Positions 21,930 through 32,945 of a DNA stretch of 64,000 bases are shown in pieces. The first letter of the stretch is position 1; each line of letters begins with the position of its first letter. The notes beneath the pieces are model-generated. The model did no database searches, had not been told where the DNA came from, and worked only from the letters and a program-made list of their open reading frames with translations. This stretch comes from Gentiana macrophylla. Taxonomy: Eukaryota; Streptophyta; Magnoliopsida; Gentianales; Gentianaceae. The stretch is from the NCBI GenBank assembly GCA_026214975.1, contig CM047809.1, positions 25,332,241 to 25,396,240 of the forward strand. The letters run 5' to 3'. A program made the position numbers and the translations under genes.

Positions 21930-22267
21930 CATATCGTTTATGCGAATCGATTCGAGAAATTAATTCGACTATATAATAGACTTGAAAAGAATGGGGAAAT
22001 TGATGTACAGCGAGATCCGATCATCGACAACCTAAGCGATTTATTTACTAAGACATTGCCATTGCAACATTTATGAGGCGGTGAAACGGCATTGTGATGC
22101 AACGTTTGAAAGACCTTAATTGATACTTGGTTCAAGGGAGTAAAAAACATAGATAAATATGTACTTTTTTCCTTAACTAAGAGTTTTTCCACGGGTTTTC
22201 TTAGTAAAGGTTTTAATAAGGCATATCATATCTATTGTTTGTTGAATAATAGATATTGAAGGGGGAG
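21930..22267 (+). pseudogene. Copia RNase H C-terminal remnant with polypurine tract
   Basis: In one frame, GEIDVQRDPIIDNLSDLFTK then TLPLQHL (about 21990-22075) matches the closing segment of Copia RNase H, where an N(L/I)AD(x)FTK motif is standard. A short 3' tail leads to the polypurine tract AAGGGGGAG (about 22258-22267). The rest of the element upstream is missing, so this is a 5'-truncated relic or the edge of a deletion. Confidence 0.6.
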
Positions 22268-22455
22268 TGTTATAAAAGATAAAAAATATGTTTATCTATT
22301 ATTCAAATTGATTTACAAGATTTTCTGGTTTATCTATTATATTGTGTTAACATTATAATCTATACTATAAATACCCCTTGATACTAGTGAAATATTACAC
22401 AACTTTTCTTTTCTTCTTTGGACATTATATTTCATCTTTGTTTCCCTGTTATTAG
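22268..22455 (+). repeat. LTR remnant following the Copia 3' end
   Basis: Starts TGTTATAAAAGATAAA directly after the polypurine tract, as a Copia 3' LTR should. A TATA-like CTATAAATACC sits near 22362-22376. The right boundary is uncertain and no partner LTR lies in the window. Confidence 0.5.
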
Positions 22456-22953
22456 GTAAACGAGCACTGCCAACATGAAAAATATTCAGCTTTTTAAATA
22501 TTAAAGCTCATGTCAATTATTTGCTACTCTCCGTTGTCTATGTGACGAAACCTTTGATAACACATGATCGAAACTCAAATGAAATTGAAAGATGTGAATG
22601 TGATGGTGCAGGATTTCTTGGTTCCTCAGGAACCCGGTGCTCTAGCAACGCTTTTGGAAGTTGTTTCAACTTACATGATTTTTTATGTCGTATGGTTACA
22701 ACGGTTGGTAGTACCAGGTTGAGAGTGATGGTGGCTCCTTTTGCAAGATACATGTTTTCCCTATGGTTTCAGCTAGTTGTGAATGATGTTTTATTTGCAG
22801 TATTTTCTCATCATCATCTCTTTGTCAATGCTTATTCCTTGAAGTTCTTTGTCTTTGGTAGTTATTTTTAGTTGTTTTAGGATTAGTTGTTTTGGTCTTT
22901 GTTGTTTTATAGGTTTTCTTCTTGTTTTGTTTGTTGTTTAGGGCTTTAGAGCA
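22456..22953 (+). other. Unrecognised sequence with possible coding fragments
   Basis: A 116-codon frame (22521-22871) and an alternative frame reading DFLVPQEPGALATLLEVV near 22611-22670 are present. Neither matches a family I recognise, and codon use is not distinctive. It may be a decayed host or element fragment. Confidence 0.3.
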
Positions 22954-22958
22954 ATGAC

Positions 22959-23300
22959 TATGACAGTTGAAATTGATGAGATTGGAATTCTCATTAATTA
23001 ATGGAATGATCAAGTTAAGTTACATGATGTCGATGATGGAGTATTTATAGATGATACTCCTCATAAGTCAGTTAAAAGCAGTTATAAGTGGTTACACCAG
23101 ATACTGCATGAATACACTTCAACTTTGTGTACTCAGCCGAAACATGCTCTGCCGAGTCATCAGCTCTAATGTCTTCTCAGGTGAAGTCTTCTTGCATGAT
23201 TATGCTCAGCTGACCGATTCAACGCTTAATATGATATCAGAAGTGTATGCGCATCCTACTTGCATCCAACACTCATTTATCCATATAATATATCTTGACA
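22959..23300 (-). repeat. 3' LTR (element sense) of copia B
   Basis: About 342 bp, pairing with 28065-28450. On the element strand it begins TGTCAAGATATATTATATGG. It lacks about 45 bp of A-rich sequence present in the partner. The outer end is slightly rearranged (TATGACAGTTG versus TGTTG). Confidence 0.85.
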
Positions 23301-23639
23301 CCCCTTTAAGCTGAGAGTGGTGAAGGAATCAACTTGAACATCTTACATTGCATCTAACACTCCTTTATCCACTTCAACTAGGTTGGAATATCTTGGAAAC
23401 GCCAAGTTTGACCAACAAATAGCAAAAAACATGTGCATCCAAAGCCTTTGTGAGGATATTATCAAGTTGTTCCCCGATATGAACATACAACAGCTTGATC
23501 AAGCCAGATTTAACTTTATCTTTGACAACATGAAAATCATTATCAATATGCTTGGATCTTTCATAGAAAATATGGTTATGAGCAATGTGTAGAGCACTAG
23601 CATTTTCACATTATAGAACATCAGGAAGCTAGACTAGAA

Positions 23640-24830
23640 TCTTTATATCCTACAAAATGTAGATAAGCCACTGAATTTTACAGATGGCACTGGCCATTGC
23701 TCTGTATTCAGCTTCAGAAGAGCTTCTAGCAATGTGTTTGCTTTATGGATTTCCAAGATATAGGATAATATCTTTAGAACATCATATACCCTGAGATAAA
23801 CCTCATGTTTCAGGGAAGCATGCCCAATCACTGTCAGTACAGCCTTTCAAGGTTAGATTGTTGTTAGATGGAAAGAAGACAACTTAGATTGTCATTAAAA
23901 TATCTCAGGAGCTTATGAGCTTCTTTCATGTGATTTTCAGTTGGGGTATCTAGAAACTGACTCAGTTGTTGAACCGTAAAAGCAATGTCTGGTCTGATAA
24001 AAGTGAGGTAAATCAATTTTCCAACCAATGATGCAGTAGGCAATATTGTCATCTATTAAAGGTGAATCCCCACTCTGCAATGTTTTTTAGATTCTATTAA
24101 AGTTTTAGCTGGTTTAGCACCCAAAAACTCATATTGCAAAAGATTCAAGGTATATTTGCTTTGTGAAATTGAAATGCCATTAGGTGTTCTAACAACTTCA
24201 GTCCCTAAGAAATAACTAAGTTTACGAGGATCCTTGATGGTAAATTGCTTGTGGAGATTGTCTTTGACTTGTTGAATCGATCACGGTCGAGGCCTTCTTT
24301 GCCATAATGTCATCAACATAAACCAATAAGACAATGAAGGACTTATCATGTACCTCTTGTAAACAATATGTAATAATGTTTAGAGTGGGAAAATTATTGA
24401 ATTTCCAAACTATATCAGCTTGCAATTCCATTGTTTGCTAGCTTATTTCAACCCATATAATGGCTTGATTAATTTGCAACCCTGATTGGGCTTGTCAGAC
24501 TTAAACCCTTGAGGAAGGTGCATGTAGACCTCTTCATGAAATTTTCATGTAAAAATGCAGTGTTAACATACATCTAATGAAGATGCCAATTGTTGGTTGT
24601 TGCAGCTGCTACTAGTGTTCTAACTGATGTGATCTTCACAACTGGAGAGAATGTCTCTTGAAAATCAATGCTATAGAGTGCAGTGTAACCGCCAGCTACT
24701 ATGGACTTATACCTCTCTCTTGATCCAGTAGGGTTGTGTTTTATCTTATACACCCATAAGTATCCAATATGCTTCTTCTCAGGTGGCAAAGTAACAATTT
24801 CACATGTGTTGCTCTTATGTAATGCTTAAA
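23640..24830 (-). pseudogene. Copia B reverse transcriptase and RNase H
   Basis: Minus-strand pieces in order: GYLWVYKIKHNPTGS and YSIDFQETFSPVVKITSVRT (24574-24789), VLLVYVDDIMA (24222-24431, the polymerase Asp pair), SLVGKLIYLTFIRPDIAF and VQQLSQFLDTPTENHMK (23864-24052), then a degraded RNase H down to about 23640. RT and RNase H make the element cDNA. Stops and frameshifts separate every block, and the MDVxNAFLxG segment near 24530-24580 is damaged. Confidence 0.85.
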
Positions 24831-25179
24831 TTTCCTTCTGCATTGCTTCCTTCCATTCATCATGTTTGATCGTCTAATTGTAAGTCATTGCCTTAGTGAC
24901 TGCATCAATGACACAAACATATTTGACATATTCAGTAGAGAGTCTATCCAGTCTCATGACTTGATTTTGTAGATGAGGGATCTTCACAACATTAGCACCA
25001 TCTTGATAAATGTGGTGTCTTTCTAGTCTTGGTAGATCTCCTCAGCTGAATTGAGGGTGCAGGTGCCCGATCAGCTGTGACTGATCCTCTATTGGACTCC
25101 TCAAATGAATTTATTCCTCTGCCGGATTCCTAAGTTGAACTACTACGCTTATCCTCAAAGCTGTGCAAACAGACAACTG

Positions 25180-26560
25180 TAGTTACATATCAGTGGTGCA
25201 CTTAGCTTTGTTTAGAACATGTATGAACAAAGGAAAATAAGCCTCATGAAATTGAGTATCTCTAACAACGAATATATCTTTTTTGGTGATGTCCAAGAGA
25301 ATATCTCCATTAGAAGTGTTTAAATTTCCAAGAGAAACACAAGTTATGCATCTATAATCAAATTTTTCTCTGAATTGCTGAAGAGTGCGGAAAAGACCAA
25401 ACAACTAAAACTTTAAACACCGAATAATCTGGTTTAGAGCCATACAACACTTCATAAGGAGTGCTTTCCTTCAACAAGGGTTTTGGAGTAGCATTGATAA
25501 GTTTAACAACATGCAACAAAAAATAACCCCAATACTTAATGGGTAGATTACTCTAAAACTCAAGCCTCTGGCTACATTCAGCAGATGCTGATGTTTTCTC
25601 TCAACAATTCCATTTTTAATGCCATGTTGTTCATAAAACGATGTCATCTAAAACTCAGCACCATTAACAAATCTAAAAACTCTTATAATTTTATGAATCT
25701 GAGTAGAAAAAACTTAACAAAGGATTTAACCAGCTCAGAAGCTTCAGACTTCTATCTCATAAAAATTCCAAGTAAATTTAGAATGATCATTAACAACATT
25801 TAGGAAGCACTGTTGACCATTCATGGTGGGATGCCTCAAAGGTCCCCAGATATCTATGCACAATATCAAAAACAGAATCAACAACAGTAGTGCTCAATGG
25901 AAAATGTTTTTTTCTTTAACTTTGTCATAGGAAACACAAAACACAAGTCATGTTTACAGTATTATACATTAGATGCTTCAGAACTAATGACTTGTAAAAT
26001 TTTGTCTGGTTGATGGCCTAATCTATAATGCCCAAGCAGTTTTCATCTACAATATCATATAGGCATCAACTTTCTACTAAATTACAAACAAATTTGGAAA
26101 TCATTGTGATGGTAACAGTTTTCTGAATCAGAATGTAAAGGAATTTATGCAACTCAGCTAAACCAATCAGTGCTTTCTTCTTGTTGTCCTACAAAACACA
26201 TTTCTTAGCAATAAAAATAGCTGCACGGTTTGAATCTCTGGTTAATGCGGGTGAATACAACAAATTAAATCTGAAGCCAAGAATGTATAAGACTTTATGC
26301 AAAGTCAGATCAGGGCTGATCACAACTTTCCCAGTGTGAGTCACATGTACACTGCAGCCATTAGGTAATCCTACTTTCATGTTAACAATGGGTTTAGGAT
26401 TACTTAATCTAGAAAAAGAACGTACAATGGGATTTGTGGCTCTAGAGTTCAAGATCTGCTGTATGTGTCTTACTGAACCAGTGTCATTTGATCCTTGAGT
26501 AGGTGAGAATGAGTGTTTTGTTCATGGATCTGGTTTACTGCATGACTGGATGAATAAGAA
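25180..26560 (-). pseudogene. Copia B protease remnant and integrase
   Basis: 26189-26452 retains the C-terminal half of the protease region (MKVGLPNGCSVHVTHTGKV, then LHKVLYILGFRFNLL). The DTGA active site was not found in frame. Integrase follows at lower coordinates: a KHQHLL-type catalytic-Glu region near 25580-25620 and the C-terminal part at 25183-25404 (FDYRCITCVSLG, then DIFVVRDTQFHE). Many stops are present. Confidence 0.75.
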
Positions 26561-27841
26561 TTTAGGGGATTATCAATCTCTCAAATTGTTGTGAAGTGAG
26601 ACCTTGAAGCCCAGACCTAGCTTGTCCAGCGTTCTGAACGTCCCCACCAGCAGACTGATCTGAATATCTCTGGTCCACCATGTTTGCTCTGATTTTAGAC
26701 TTGAAACCAGGTGGATAGCCATGTTTCTTGTAACAATTATCTTCAGTATGGCCATTAAACCCACAAAATGTGAACTGAATCAGCTTGCTGTTCTTAGTCT
26801 TGGAAAATTTTGTAGGAAAACTCCTTGACTGATCTACTCTGCTGAATTGACTGAATTTAGCCCCAAACCGATGAGCTATATCATTCCTGCCTTGTATAGT
26901 CTTCTAGCCATCAAGATTGTAGAACCATTATTCCTTTCCTTGTTAAAGCACAAGTTTTCTATCTTTCAAATTTTCCATTGCAAAGGCATCTTGAATCTCT
27001 GGAAAAGGCACCTTAAGCATGTCTTGAGACACCCATGGCTCAAATTCCTCCCAAAGACCATTCAAAAAATTCATCACATGTTTTGTTTCCATATGATCCA
27101 ATAGAGTTTTTAATGGCATCACAATGACATTGGGGTTCTCAAATACATGAAGGATTAGGCCTTATAAGCTTGACTTCATCTCAAATAATGATCAATTTTT
27201 TAAGGTACTAATTCACAGAATCAGCTCCATGTTTCAATGAATTCCCTACTGAACTCTTATCTTAGTTGAGTTCCGTAGTCTGTGTGTCAGGCTTGCCGAG
27301 AGGTATATCCCTCCTTGCTTCGAGATTCCTATGAATCTCGGGTTTCGGTGGGTACCCATGTGGACTGCGTCCTCCGTTAGGACTCAGAAGAACCCGTATA
27401 ATCCTTCTATGTTTAGTTCTTCTCCGTGCTACCGGGCGATTTGGGATGTATATTCCTTATCGCTATGGGATAAAGCTTCAAGAAGATTGGAAGCCTGAAA
27501 GCATCAACATTTGAAAAATGATCAGCAAGATTCTACCACACAGCCTGGGCACTCTTGAAATACATCAAACTCTATGAAATGATAATTTCCACTGAGTTCA
27601 CGATCCAGGTCCTCACCATCGTTTCACATTGTCTCCAAGCATATAAGTCAGCTGAATTCACCTGTGGTACCATCAATGAACCCATACTTTTTCTTGTGAT
27701 TAATGTCTTTTCCATGGACATCTTCCATGGATGATAATTGTTACCATCCATCAATGGTTGCACTAACACCAATGAAGGATTTTAATTGGGATGAAGATTA
27801 AAGAGAATAGAGGGACTCAACTCTTGTTTCTTTGCAGCCAT
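26561..27841 (-). pseudogene. Copia B gag
   Basis: Starts at minus-strand ATG 27841 (MAAKKQELSPSILFNLHPN, then a stop) and continues with LVLVQPLMDGNNYHPWKMSM and WRQCETMVRTWIVNSV in 27572-27772, the standard Copia Gag N-terminal motifs. The knuckle region near 26700-26780 reads FTFCGFNGHTEDNC followed by KKHGYPPGFK; the expected first Cys is replaced, so the CX2CX4HX4C motif is damaged. Gag packages element RNA. Confidence 0.82.
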
Positions 27842-28052
27842 GGCTAAAAAGTATTGTATCCACACAAAATTACAGAAAAACTAGGAAAAAAATGATGAAG
27901 AATTGATTAAGAAATGGATTTTAACTCCAGATCAAAGAGAGAGAAAAATCACAGAAAACTCTCAAATTTCTATGAAAACAATCGAAATCCCGAAGAAAAC
28001 TCTCAAGTTTCTTCTGCTAAAAATCAAAGTTAGCACAAACTGAGCAAGAAAA

Positions 28053-28064
28053 GCTCTGATACCA
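28053..28064 (-). promoter_or_regulatory. Primer-binding site of copia B
   Basis: TGGTATCAGAGC on the element strand, immediately next to the LTR end. It is the perfect complement of the initiator tRNA-Met 3' end used by most plant Copia elements. Confidence 0.93.
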
Positions 28065-28450
28065 TGTTGAAATTGATGATATTGAAAATATAAGACAAAG
28101 AATTTCTCAAAAAAATATAAGACAAAATAAAATCGGAATTCTCATTAATCCATGAAATGATCGAGTTTAGTTATATGATGTTGATGATAATATTAAGAGA
28201 TGATGCTCTTCATAAGTCAGCTAAAAGCAGTTACAAATGGTTACAACAAAAACTGCATGAATACATTTCAATTTTGTGTGCTAAATGTGAAACATAATCT
28301 GCTGAGTCTTCAGCTCTGAAGTCTTCTTAGCTGAAGTCTTCTCATCTGTTTATGTTCAGCTGACCGATTCAGTATTTAATATGACATCAAAAGTGTATGC
28401 ACATCCTACTTGCATCCAACATTTATTTATCCATATTACATATTGTAACA
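28065..28450 (-). repeat. 5' LTR (element sense) of copia B
   Basis: 386 bp, beginning TGTTACAATATG and ending TTTCAACA on the element strand. It carries a short A-rich duplication (AATATAAGACAAA twice) absent from the partner LTR. Confidence 0.88.
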
Positions 28451-28455
28451 ATGAC

Positions 28456-28887
28456 TTCATTTTAACCCTTTTGTGGTACAAAAATGTTTGACAATCAAAA
28501 AGTATTATTCACAATCGCCATTGCAAGGACTTTGTGGGGTTATACCGTGGAAAGGAAGGTGGTACAGTCCCTCTCCACATCCATATCCAGGGTGCAAAAG
28601 CCTAGGTATTTTTATTATTTTTAATTATTTTCAAACAAACTTTTCTTCTAAAACTTAATACAATCCCCCCAAAAGAATACGACCCATCTTATTCTCTCCT
28701 TATTTGAGGTGTGATAGATTGAACTATAGTGTAAGTCACCTTAATAAAGGCTTTAAAATAAAATTTTGAATATAAAGTAGTCACCCCCACCTCCAAAATC
28801 TTCTGGCTATGGCCATTGTTTTAATAATCAACTAATGACTTTGAACCAGTTACTTGATTAACATCTACACTTATCCTGTGGAACATA
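28456..28887. other. Unassigned sequence between two Copia elements
   Basis: A short frame reading LFTIAIARTLWGYTVERK is followed by AG|GTATTT, which could be an exon edge, but no family is recognised. Before insertion of copia B this was contiguous with 22456-22958. Confidence 0.3.
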
Positions 28888-28892
28888 GGGTG

Positions 28893-29245
28893 TGGAAATT
28901 TTATTGAATTTGAACAAAAAGAAACACAGAAAGCTCAAGAAATGAGAAAACGTATTAATGAGAGAACAATCATCTTTAATGAGGGGAAAAGCATCATTAA
29001 TGACAAAAATCTGGAAAAATGAAGATTGCATCAGCAATTCACTCTGATTTTCTAATAAACTAGATACTTAACATTCCTATATCCTAGTAGAGAGTGCTAC
29101 AATTTGCACTTACAACCGCTAATAACCACCCTAACAACCTACCAACTAAATACCAACTAACTTTTAAATAAGGTATTTGATGAAGTGTTCACAAGAGAAC
29201 TTGATCATCTCCAATGACTATAGAAGCTGTGTATTAACTCCAATA
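28893..29245 (-). repeat. 3' LTR (element sense) of copia C
   Basis: 353 bp, pairing with 42269-42636. Plus-strand start TGGAAATTTTATTG aligns without gaps to TGAAGAATTTAACT of the partner. The LTR starts TATTGGAG on the element strand in both copies, rather than TG. Confidence 0.88.
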
Positions 29246-29257
29246 CCCCCCTCAAGC

Positions 29258-29444
29258 TGAAAAGTCATGTGAAGCTACCACTTGATCATCTCCAATGACC
29301 GTAAAAGCTGCACTTACTTGTGTGATGGTGTGAAAACAGAATAGATCCCCAAGTTTGACACCAAGTAGGTGAAAATTGGAGCATCTAATGGTTTTTCAAG
29401 AATGTCTTCTAGCTAGTTGGTAGTTCTGACAGGCATTAATCTTA
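29258..29444 (-). pseudogene. C-terminal end of copia C RNase H
   Basis: On the minus strand the segment next to the Athila-like insert contains, across two frames, CQNYQLARRHS-type sequence corresponding to the usual TxNQLAD(I/V)xTKPL motif, then LLGVKLGDLF, the closing Copia Lys-Leu-Gly motif. The rest of RNase H is 10 kb away at 39526-39900. The two halves are separated by 29445-39525. Confidence 0.6.
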
Positions 29445-29449
29445 AGAAT

Positions 29450-31138
29450 TGATCAGACTTTTCTAGATGTCCAATCTTACCGGCGATGTGCCGGATCAAT
29501 TGTAGTCTAGTCTAGTGGTCAAGGTCATATCCACGAGGATTGTGAGGTTGAACATCAAAAAGTTATTATTATCTTGATCTAAGTCGCAATAACACAAGAA
29601 GGTAAATTTATCTAAAATCTACTACTACAAGGGGTGATAAAATGATAAAATGCCTAGCCAAGACAATGCAATGATCAAGTATATCCCTACTAGTATCATG
29701 GGAATGAACTACCTACCAACCTTCCATTAGTGTTCAAGTGTGTGTTACCGGTGCATTCTTAAGCAAGTGGTTTCCCCTCATACGAGTGAATGAAAACACT
29801 ATTTGTCTCCTCCTTGGACTTAGTGCCTTAAACCTAATGAATTGACAAGATAAGCACTTGAATGAAATGACAATGTCAAAAACCCCCTGGATAAGAAATC
29901 GAATTCCAATTAAGGTCAATTTTACCTTCCGGTTCTCCTATTCCTTCTCCCACACCTAATATCCCCTTTCGGTCTCAACTAAGTGTGTGTGTGTGTGCTA
30001 GGTGATCAATCCAACACCAACAAGCAATACATTGCAAATAGGAAAAGTTTCACAGCAATTGAAACTAAACAACATCAACAATCATCACAATCAACATAAG
30101 AGATTAAACTAATTCTACAACATCATCTTGGCTAGTTACAATTTAGCTATTCATTACTACAAACACTAACATATCAAGATTAGTATTCATAATAAGAAGA
30201 ACAAACAAAACAAGATAAAACTAGAATTTTACCAATCATAAGTGTTGAATTTGCGGTTGGAGACCTTCATCCACCTTCAAACGGTTTCAATAGAGCCTGG
30301 CACCCAAAAGTTGTTCACCTTACTCAAAATTAACTATCGAAAAGCTAAGTTAAGCATCCTAGGAATTACACTTATGATGAAATGCTAAATTCATGGTAAA
30401 TTTGGTTAGGAGAGCCCTTAGGGGTAGTTTGTCTCCAAGGGAAGAAGAAGATGTTCGGGAAGAAGATGGGGTTCAATCGCTGAAAAAATAGATCCAAAAT
30501 TAGACATTTAAATGCTGAAAATCTGATTTTTGCGATGTTCCGGCGTGCGCCACAAAAGGTCCGGGGCGCACCGGTAAAAATATCTCAGACAACTTCTTTT
30601 GTGATGCTCGGCGCGCGCTGTAATAGGCAGGTTCTTCATAGCAGTTGGTAAAATGGCCATAACTTGAGTTGTAGACCTCCGATTGATGTTAATCAAAGTG
30701 CGTTGGAAAGCTCGTTTCTTGATCTAAAACTCTCATGAAGAAGTTGTCTCCATAAAATGCGTCTAATTTGGGTCATATATCCGTTGAAGATAGGCTACGG
30801 TAGAAGCACTAAGGACAAATGATCCGGTTGACTTTGATAGCTTCCGGCATACTCTCCTAGCCCTCAAAATATGTGTTTAGGCTCAATACGTGTCGTCACT
30901 CGGGGTCTTGGTCAACCTATAATACTGCAATGAATCACCAAAATACCAAGCGTAAACCCGATACGACACTCTGGTTTACAAAACCTATCAAAATGTGATA
31001 TTTTATATAATAATTACTATCCACACATATGGATGAAACTAAGAAAATAATGACTCAACTTGATACGAAGACATCAATAAATGCATGAGAAATGGAGATA
31101 AAACATCGTAAAAAGTATCATTTAGTTGACTTACATCA
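29450..31138 (-). repeat. 3' LTR (element sense) of the Athila-like element
   Basis: 1689 bp; plus-strand ends TGATCAGACTTT and GACTTACATCA. It matches 37821-39520 closely with scattered indels. Frames inside it (29734-29919, 30508-30696) recur in both LTR copies only because the LTRs are duplicates. Confidence 0.9.
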
Positions 31139-31190
31139 ACCACTCCCGACTTAGCTTTTTGCTCGTCCTCGAGCAAATAAAGCGATAAAA
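31139..31190 (-). promoter_or_regulatory. Polypurine tract region of the Athila-like element
   Basis: On the element strand GCTCGAGGACGAGCAAAAAG, then CTAAGTCGGGAGTGG, leads into the LTR. The clustered purines next to the LTR and the palindromic CTCGAGGACGAG are typical of the 3' end of Athila/Tat-type elements. Confidence 0.65.
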
Positions 31191-31266
31191 CAACTCAAGT
31201 CAAGAGATATGATCATACAACATCAAGTAGTAAGCTCAACTAGATGATGCAACCAATTGTACATAT

Positions 31267-32940
31267 TGTTAGGTGTAGTGCCGAAAGACAATTTGTGTAA
31301 TTGTTTTTAATAATAGATGACATAATTTATCTCATCTTAGTTACTTGCTTGGTGCTTGTAAAGTAATACCTTCTTTGCAAACCCTAAGTATATACGTATG
31401 TAACAGCTTAACTTTCGGTGTATGGCATGCGTGAGGATTGAGTTAGTGGTGATATACTTAAAGCTGTTAGTCCGTGGTGAACTTAATCGAGTTTAGGGTC
31501 TCTTGATTAAAACACCAATAATCGCCCGAACACCTTAGGGTGTGATAGTCTTATCGGTTTGTCGGTAGAGGTACCTCGTGGGGCATTTATATGATGGCAT
31601 TCATATAGGAATTTGGACCGATTTAATCTGTTTTCTCGATATAATTCCGTGTCGAGGAATCTTATTAAATCATTAGATGATCATATATGGATCAACCTTA
31701 ATCTGAGGTAATCACGAGTCTTTGCTTGTCCCGGGGTAGTGTTTGATGTGTTGAATTCTGGTTCACTTAAATATGTGTTCCAAGCCACTTCTCATTGGCA
31801 CTATCTCAGGATGAGTGAGTAGTTACGATTTTCCACGGACATGGAATCCATTCCTTCCTAGGGAAGTAGAGAGCAGATCCTTATTTGGTGGCCTAAGAAA
31901 GTGATCGATCCGGGAGTTCACATTTGACTAATTAGCTACTAGTTAGATATGTGTACTAATTGATCATCGAGGGTTAATGGTAAATAAGGATAAGATATTA
32001 CGAGTCGGGTTCACGGAGACTTCCCACTCTGAATGGGCGATCTATGGAGGGTTAATCCGTATGTAGTGATTATATCAATGGGCGCTTATTCACTCTATGG
32101 GTTGAGTATAAGTATACATCTATAATCGGTAGAGTTCGATTTGGGTTTATGGTGGCGTAATCCCGGAATTAATAATTAATGTACTTATTTTGTTCGATGA
32201 ATTATTAATTATTGGAGCTCACGGTTTATAGGTCTATGGTCCCGATGTAAATACGTAATTCGGACTAATAATCTTGTTATTTGGGCCTCATTGATAATTA
32301 ATTGGTGGGCTAATTAATTGATATGCATGGATATTATTTAGTTGGGCTAAATAATATAATACTGTGAAAAGACATTTTACGTGGGCTAAAACCTAGTGTA
32401 TATGGCGCCTCATGCTTCATTAAATGCAAGATTTGATTTTCTTGTGTGATTAATGATTAATAAAAGATGATTTATTTGTAATTGATTGATTGATTAATCA
32501 CAATCTTTTATAAATGGAATTATCCTTTATTGTGATTTCTTTTTAATTAATTATTTAATTGATTAGAAACTTGGAGGCCAAGTTTTACTCTCTATATAAA
32601 GAGTTCTTCCAAATCATAAGGACAAAGAAAAATTTAGACCTATACACTAAAAAAGAGAGAAAAATTTGTTTCTTGTCTTGGGTTTCTGGTTGAAGAAAAA
32701 CTTGGAGTTTTTCTTGGTGTTGCATATCAAGGAGGTTCGTTTATCAAGAAGGGTGTCCACCAACCGCCGTTTGGAGAACACATCGGAAGATCAAGGCTTC
32801 TCTTCCCGATATTGGTAAAATAATCTTAACCCCTTGTAGTAGTTTAAGTCCTTTAATTATGTATTGTGATGTATAAGTGGTGATCCATCCATTTAGCGCG
32901 TAGATCTAATTCGTTTAGATCTAAGAACATGCATCCTTCA
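31267..32940 (+). repeat. Solo LTR with perfect target duplication
   Basis: 1674 bp from TGTTAGGTGTAG to CATCCTTCA, flanked by CATAT at 31262-31266 and 32941-32945. No internal retroelement sequence is present, so this is the product of LTR-LTR recombination. A TATATAAA box at 32593-32600 followed by GAGTTCTTCC resembles the LTR core promoter. A related but longer relative lies inverted at 15386-17403. Confidence 0.9.
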
Positions 32941-32945
32941 CATAT

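Larger units (their letters stand above)
22959..28450 (-). mobile_element. Copia LTR retrotransposon (copia B)
   Basis: Complete structure on the minus strand: LTRs at 22959-23300 and 28065-28450, target duplication ATGAC at 22954-22958 and 28451-28455, and a primer-binding site next to the right LTR. Domain order on the minus strand is gag, protease, integrase, RT, RNase H. About 5.5 kb, normal for Copia. Frames are heavily broken and the LTRs have diverged, so this is older than copia A. Confidence 0.92.

Noticed and set aside
28885..28890. ATAGG or TAGGG as target duplication of copia C
   Set aside because: These leave the LTR starts misaligned. GGGTG makes the two LTR starts align without gaps and end at the polypurine tract.
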